In this document: positions 24,170-27,781 of the stretch, in pieces | Layout of the letters: every line of letters starts with the position of its first letter | How positions within the stretch are numbered: position 1 is the stretch's first letter | Origin: an uncultured Pelosinus sp. | GTDB lineage: Bacteria; Bacillota; Negativicutes; UMGS1260 | DNA: 27,781 bases | Assembly (NCBI GenBank): GCA_900550105.1 | Contig: URQW01000040.1 | Span: 1-27,781 of the forward strand | Direction of reading: 5' to 3' | Notes under the pieces: generated by a model | Told to the model about the DNA's origin: nothing | The model's input: only the letters and a program-made list of their open reading frames with translations | Database searches by the model: none | Translations under genes and position numbers: made by a program

Positions 24170-24198
24170 TGGAAAATCAATACGCTTTAGGCTATAAT
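24170..24198 (+). promoter_or_regulatory. Promoter of the DUF1934-argS operon
   Basis: -35 TGGAAA (24170-24175, weak), 17-bp spacer, perfect -10 TATAAT (24193-24198), just before the GAAGGAG ribosome site of the DUF1934 gene. The 5' leader would be under 20 bases. Confidence 0.5.
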
Positions 24199-24222
24199 AG
24201 ATTCAGTTATGAAGGAGATGCT

Positions 24223-24648
24223 ATGGGCAAAGTAATTATTTCCGTGATCGGAACCCAAAAAGATCATTCTGGCGAAGAAAATAAAATTGAATTTGTCAGC
24301 GTAGGAACTCATTATCAAAAAAACAATAAGGACTTTTTTCGGTATGAAGAAAGCGGACTCAGCGGTTTAAAAGCCGGTCATACGGTACTAAAAGTCGATC
24401 CAGCTGAGGTTATTATTCTCCGCATGGGGCAGGTCGAACAAAAACTGATATTTCAAGAAGGGAAAATCAGAGAAAGTTTGTATCAGACTCCTTACGGAGC
24501 TTTTGCATTGTCAATTGAGACTCGATCTTTGTCGATAAATCTAGAACAAGGTTGCGGCGAGATCAAAATTCATTATGACTTGACAATGGAAGGCCAATGG
24601 CAAAGTGAAAACCGATTAGCCATTGTTATACAGGAGGAAAAATCGTGA
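24223..24648 (+). CDS. DUF1934 (YwiB-like) beta-barrel protein
   Basis: 141 residues, beta-rich, matching DUF1934/YwiB: GKVIISVIGTQKD at the start, a central ILRMGQVEQKLIFQEG and a C-terminal IKIHYDLTMEGQ. The family has a small lipocalin-like barrel of unknown function and is regularly found beside argS in Firmicutes. ATG 24223 is chosen because GAAGGAG precedes it and the -10 box lies within the longer frame. Its TGA overlaps the GTG of argS by 3 bases, so translation is coupled. Confidence 0.88.
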   Translation: MGKVIISVIGTQKDHSGEENKIEFVSVGTHYQKNNKDFFRYEESGLSGLKAGHTVLKVDPAEVIILRMGQVEQKLIFQEGKIRESLYQTPYGAFALSIETRSLSINLEQGCGEIKIHYDLTMEGQWQSENRLAIVIQEEKS

Positions 24649-26309
24649 ATATTAAGGAGTCATTAACAAACCTTATTTATGAAGCTGCTAAACAGGCTGT
24701 AGCTGATAAGGTTTTTACAGCAGAAACATTCCCAGATATTATTTTAGAAGTACCACCCCAAAAAGAATTTGGCGATTTTGCTACGAATTTTGCCATGCAG
24801 TTAGCGAGAACAGCGCGTATGAATCCGCGTCAAGTTGCTGTAGCTTTGACGGAGCGTATGAAAGGCTCTTTTTTGGAAAAGACGGAAATTGCTGGACCGG
24901 GATTTATTAATTTTTACTTAAAAAAGAATTGGCTGTACGATTTGTTGGCAGAAGCTTTAGCTGCTGGAGAAAATTACGGCAACACAACAAAAGGACAAGG
25001 CCAAAAAGTGCAGGTGGAATTTGTTAGTGCGAATCCGACAGGACCGCTTCATGTCGGTCATGGCCGTGGCGCTGCAGTAGGCAGTGCTTTAGTCAATCTA
25101 TTACGCGCTGCTGGTTATAATGCACAGGCTGAATATTATATTAATGATGCTGGTAATCAAATTGATAATTTAGCGGCTTCCGTTAATGCTCGTTATTTAG
25201 AGCTTTTAGGAAAAAACGCTGATTTTCCTGAAAATGGTTACCATGGTGAAGATATTATTGCAACAGCCAAGCAGATTATTGCTGCCGAAGGCGACCACTA
25301 TCTTAGTGTTTCCCTGGAAGAACGGTTAGCAGTTTTTAAAGAATTGGCTTTAACGGAAAAACTGAATCATTTAAAAGAGGATTTAGCTGCGTTTAATGTG
25401 GCTTTTGACGTATGGTTCAGTGAGCGTACTTTGCATAACGAAAAAGCCATTGAAGCAGCCTGTGAAGTTTTAAAAGAACAAAGTATGCTTTACGAACAAG
25501 ATGGCGCTTTATGGCTCAAGTCAACGGCTTATGGCGATGATAAAGACCGGGTTGTTATTCGTGACAATAAAGTGCCTACTTACTTGGCTGCCGATATTGC
25601 CTACCATCATAACAAATTTTTACGGGGCTTTGATAAGGTCATCAATATTTGGGGCGCTGACCATCATGGCTATATTTGCCGTGTAAAAGCTGCTGTAGCG
25701 GCTCTGGGGCATAATGCCGAGAACTTGGAAGTATTGATTGTTCAGATGGTTAATTTGTTCCGTGATGGCGAGCTTGTCAAGATGTCTAAACGGACTGGGC
25801 AAAGCGTAACCTTAACGGAATTGATTGAGGAAGTTGGCACAGATGCAGCTCGCTTTTTCTTTATTATGCGATCCATTGATAGTCAACTTGATTTTGATTT
25901 GAATTTGGCCAAAGAACGGTCTAATGAAAATCCTGTGTTCTATATTCAGTATGCCCATGCTAGAATTAAGAGTATTTTCCATCAAGTTGCTGAAGCGGGA
26001 ATCTCTTTGCCGGACTTGGCTAAAGTAGATTTGACAGTTCTTCAGCAGGAGCAAGAAATTGATTTGATTAAGAAAATTGGCGAATATCCCGAGGAAATTT
26101 CCTGGGCTGCAGCCGAACGAGCACCTCATCGGATTGCTCGCTATACTCATGAACTTGCTGCTTTATTCCATTCTTTTTATAACCAGTGCCGTATTATTGG
26201 TGTAGAGGCGCCAGTGCAGCAAGCGCGACTGGCTCTTGTTACAGCGGTTCTGCAAGTGCTGACTCATGCTTTAAAAATCTTAGGAATTACAGCACCTGAT
26301 AAAATGTAA
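24645..26309 (+). CDS. argS: Arginyl-tRNA synthetase
   Basis: 554 residues, class I synthetase charging tRNA-Arg. N-terminal tRNA-binding domain (about 1-110), HIGH-type motif HVGHG (136-140) within SANPTGPLHVGHGRG, a KMSK motif intact as KMSKRTGQ (379-386), and the C-terminal DALR anticodon-binding domain ending in LTHALKILGI. AGGAGG lies about 8 bases before the GTG start, which overlaps the DUF1934 stop. Length is usual for the bacterial enzyme. It is followed by rpoE with a 23-bp gap. Confidence 0.97.
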   Translation: MNIKESLTNLIYEAAKQAVADKVFTAETFPDIILEVPPQKEFGDFATNFAMQLARTARMNPRQVAVALTERMKGSFLEKTEIAGPGFINFYLKKNWLYDLLAEALAAGENYGNTTKGQGQKVQVEFVSANPTGPLHVGHGRGAAVGSALVNLLRAAGYNAQAEYYINDAGNQIDNLAASVNARYLELLGKNADFPENGYHGEDIIATAKQIIAAEGDHYLSVSLEERLAVFKELALTEKLNHLKEDLAAFNVAFDVWFSERTLHNEKAIEAACEVLKEQSMLYEQDGALWLKSTAYGDDKDRVVIRDNKVPTYLAADIAYHHNKFLRGFDKVINIWGADHHGYICRVKAAVAALGHNAENLEVLIVQMVNLFRDGELVKMSKRTGQSVTLTELIEEVGTDAARFFFIMRSIDSQLDFDLNLAKERSNENPVFYIQYAHARIKSIFHQVAEAGISLPDLAKVDLTVLQQEQEIDLIKKIGEYPEEISWAAAERAPHRIARYTHELAALFHSFYNQCRIIGVEAPVQQARLALVTAVLQVLTHALKILGITAPDKM

Positions 26310-26332
26310 TTTGTTTCGGGAGGAAAAGAAAC

Positions 26333-26695
26333 GTGCAACAAATGAACAAAGATATTGCGGAAATTGATATTGCCTGCCAGATTCTGCGGGAAACGGGCGA
26401 AGGAATGTATTTTAAAGACTTAATTGCTAAGGTTTTGGAAATTAAGCCGAAGCGCTCGGTATCAATGGGGCAGGCTATGGCTGAAATTCATACCCAGATT
26501 AATATGGACAGTCGTTTCGTCTATTTAGGCAATGGTCGCTGGGGCTTAAATCAATGGGGTCCTCGGTTGGCAAAACAGGATGAAAGTGACTTAGAAGAGC
26601 TTGAAGAGTATGATGAAGAGTATGATGAAGAAGTAGATGAGGAAGCAAGCGACAGTGACGATGATCTTTTGCTGCGCGATAGAGAAGAAGCGTAG
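26333..26695 (+). CDS. rpoE: RNA polymerase delta subunit
   Basis: 120 residues. The N-terminal HARE-HTH-type domain (about 1-80, with CQILRETGEGMYFKDLIAKVL and DSRFVYLGNGRWGLNQW) is followed by a strongly acidic tail (about 82-118, runs of E and D), the two-part build of the Firmicutes delta factor. Delta displaces nucleic acid from RNA polymerase and speeds recycling. The acidic tail is shorter than in Bacillus. GTG 26333 follows GGGAGG by 9 bases; ATG 26342 is an alternative. Its place between argS and pyrG is the common Firmicutes order. Confidence 0.92.
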   Translation: MQQMNKDIAEIDIACQILRETGEGMYFKDLIAKVLEIKPKRSVSMGQAMAEIHTQINMDSRFVYLGNGRWGLNQWGPRLAKQDESDLEELEEYDEEYDEEVDEEASDSDDDLLLRDREEA

Positions 26696-26712
26696 TAAAC
26701 CTTGAAACTGCC

Positions 26713-26741
26713 TTGACAGCTGCTTTTGCTGGCGATACAAT
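26713..26741 (+). promoter_or_regulatory. Sigma-A promoter of pyrG
   Basis: -35 TTGACA (26713-26718), 17-bp spacer, -10 TACAAT (26736-26741). The leader from about 26748 to 26786 has no terminator hairpin and no GGGC start. Confidence 0.8.
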
Positions 26742-26786
26742 TATGAACATATTGGCTGAGTGGTCAAATATTTAGGAGGAAATTTT

Positions 26787-27781
26787 ATGGCAAAGTATAT
26801 ATTTGTAACCGGGGGGGTTGTCTCATCCTTAGGTAAAGGGATTACGGCTGCATCTCTTGGTCGGCTCCTGAAAAGCCGAGGTCTGAGTGTAACAATTCAA
26901 AAATTTGATCCTTATATTAATATTGATCCGGGAACGATGAGTCCTTATCAACATGGTGAAGTATTCGTTACGGAAGACGGCGGCGAAACGGACCTTGATT
27001 TAGGTCATTACGAACGGTTTATTGATATCAATCTGAGTAAGAGTTCGAATGTAACAGCAGGGAAAATTTACTGGTCTGTCATTAATAAAGAACGCAAGGG
27101 CGATTATTTGGGCAGTACTGTTCAGGTTATCCCTCATATTACGAATGAGATAAAAGAAAGAATCTATCGTCTGGGTAAAGAAGAACAGGCTGATGTAGTC
27201 ATTACCGAAATCGGCGGCACTGTAGGTGATATTGAAAGTCTGCCTTTTCTAGAAGCAATTCGTCAAGTGAAGAAAGAAGTTGGTCGTAACGGCGTTCTTT
27301 ACCTTCATGTAACGCTAGTTCCTTACATTCAAGCCGCTGGCGAACTAAAAACCAAACCGACGCAGCATAGTGTTAAAGAACTTCGCAGCATCGGGATTCA
27401 TCCGGATATTATTGTTTGTCGGACAGAACATGAAATTTCGCCAGATATGCGCGATAAATTGGCTCTGTTCTGTGATATTGATTCTGATGCGGTTATTCAA
27501 AATAAAACAGCTTCATCCATTTACGATGTCCCGCAAATGTTAGCTGAAGAAGGTTTAGATCGTATTGTTATGGAAAAACTGAACCTTTCAGCGGCTGAGC
27601 CAGATATGACGGAATGGTATCAGATGGTCAATAAAATTCATGGTTCGAAAGAACAGGTTGAAATTGCTGTTGTTGGTAAATATGTGGCGCTTCATGACGC
27701 TTATATGAGTGTGACTGAATCGTTATATCATGCGGGTATTGCTAATGATGCCAAGATCTCGATTAAATGGGTTGATGCAGA
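26787..27781 (+). CDS. pyrG: CTP synthase, 5' part (cut by window end)
   Basis: 331 codons are visible of an expected ~535. The N-terminal amidoligase domain shows the P-loop GGVVSSLGKGITAASLG (9-25), PYINIDPGTMSPYQHGEVFV, ITEIGGTVGDIES and TKPTQHSVKELRS, all hallmarks of CTP synthase, which makes CTP from UTP, ATP and glutamine. The glutaminase domain begins near residue 290 (EIAVVGKYVALHDAYMSV) and runs off the window, so its Cys-His-Glu triad is not visible. TAGGAGGAAATTTT precedes the ATG at normal spacing. It has its own promoter and no sign of damage. Confidence 0.97.
   Translation, partial: MAKYIFVTGGVVSSLGKGITAASLGRLLKSRGLSVTIQKFDPYINIDPGTMSPYQHGEVFVTEDGGETDLDLGHYERFIDINLSKSSNVTAGKIYWSVINKERKGDYLGSTVQVIPHITNEIKERIYRLGKEEQADVVITEIGGTVGDIESLPFLEAIRQVKKEVGRNGVLYLHVTLVPYIQAAGELKTKPTQHSVKELRSIGIHPDIIVCRTEHEISPDMRDKLALFCDIDSDAVIQNKTASSIYDVPQMLAEEGLDRIVMEKLNLSAAEPDMTEWYQMVNKIHGSKEQVEIAVVGKYVALHDAYMSVTESLYHAGIANDAKISIKWVDA

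Overview
The window looks like the chromosome of a diderm, probably spore-forming Firmicute (Negativicutes, Sporomusa/Pelosinus-like). The basis is a signal-peptide + SLH domain + coiled coil + beta-barrel outer-membrane porin (8435-9850), typical of Negativicutes, next to Firmicutes-type features: the DUF1934 (ywiB)-argS-rpoE(delta)-pyrG block, strong AAAGGAGG ribosome sites, GTG/TTG starts and U-tailed terminators. A small gene at 23615-23875 has a candidate sigma-G promoter, which fits endospore formation. The genus is inferred. I saw no rRNA, tRNA, CRISPR array, insertion sequence or prophage.

Layout. 1-134: tail of an unrecognised protein. 183-3983: a small putative bis-haem membrane cytochrome and a large MalT-like/BTAD (SARP-type) regulator. 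4136-9850: a five-gene operon coding for an alpha/beta hydrolase, an MFS carrier, an exported hydrolase, another hydrolase and an SLH porin. Its promoter carries three heptamers at 11-bp period ending exactly 8 bp before the -10 box, the arrangement known for SARP activators, so the upstream regulator is the obvious candidate activator. 9983-12408: an NSS-family sodium symporter and an AEC-family permease, the latter behind a promoter-terminator-RBS leader that suggests attenuation. 12493-14589: a DUF2156 protein and a GNAT/SCP2 (Eis-like) protein. 14708-16026 (minus): a DUF441 membrane protein and exonuclease III.

16249-17508: a CheY-like receiver and a CheX-like phosphatase fused to tandem MshEN-like repeats. 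17647-19916: IclR regulator, KDG kinase and a YhcH/YjgK-type protein, a sugar-acid catabolic unit. 20180-21571: PIN-PhoH ATPase. 21828-23567: chemoreceptor. 23615-23875 (minus): small repeat protein resembling gamma-type spore proteins. 23990-24222: candidate structured RNA plus a promoter. 24223-27781: DUF1934, argS, rpoE and the start of pyrG.

Working together: porin, exported hydrolase, MFS carrier and two probably cytoplasmic hydrolases make a plausible outer membrane-to-cytoplasm route for an ester-like substrate. The receiver/CheX pair and the chemoreceptor point to chemotaxis-like signalling. The last block is housekeeping. Several starts were moved downstream of the longest open frame because of a well-placed ribosome site; the reasons are given per gene.
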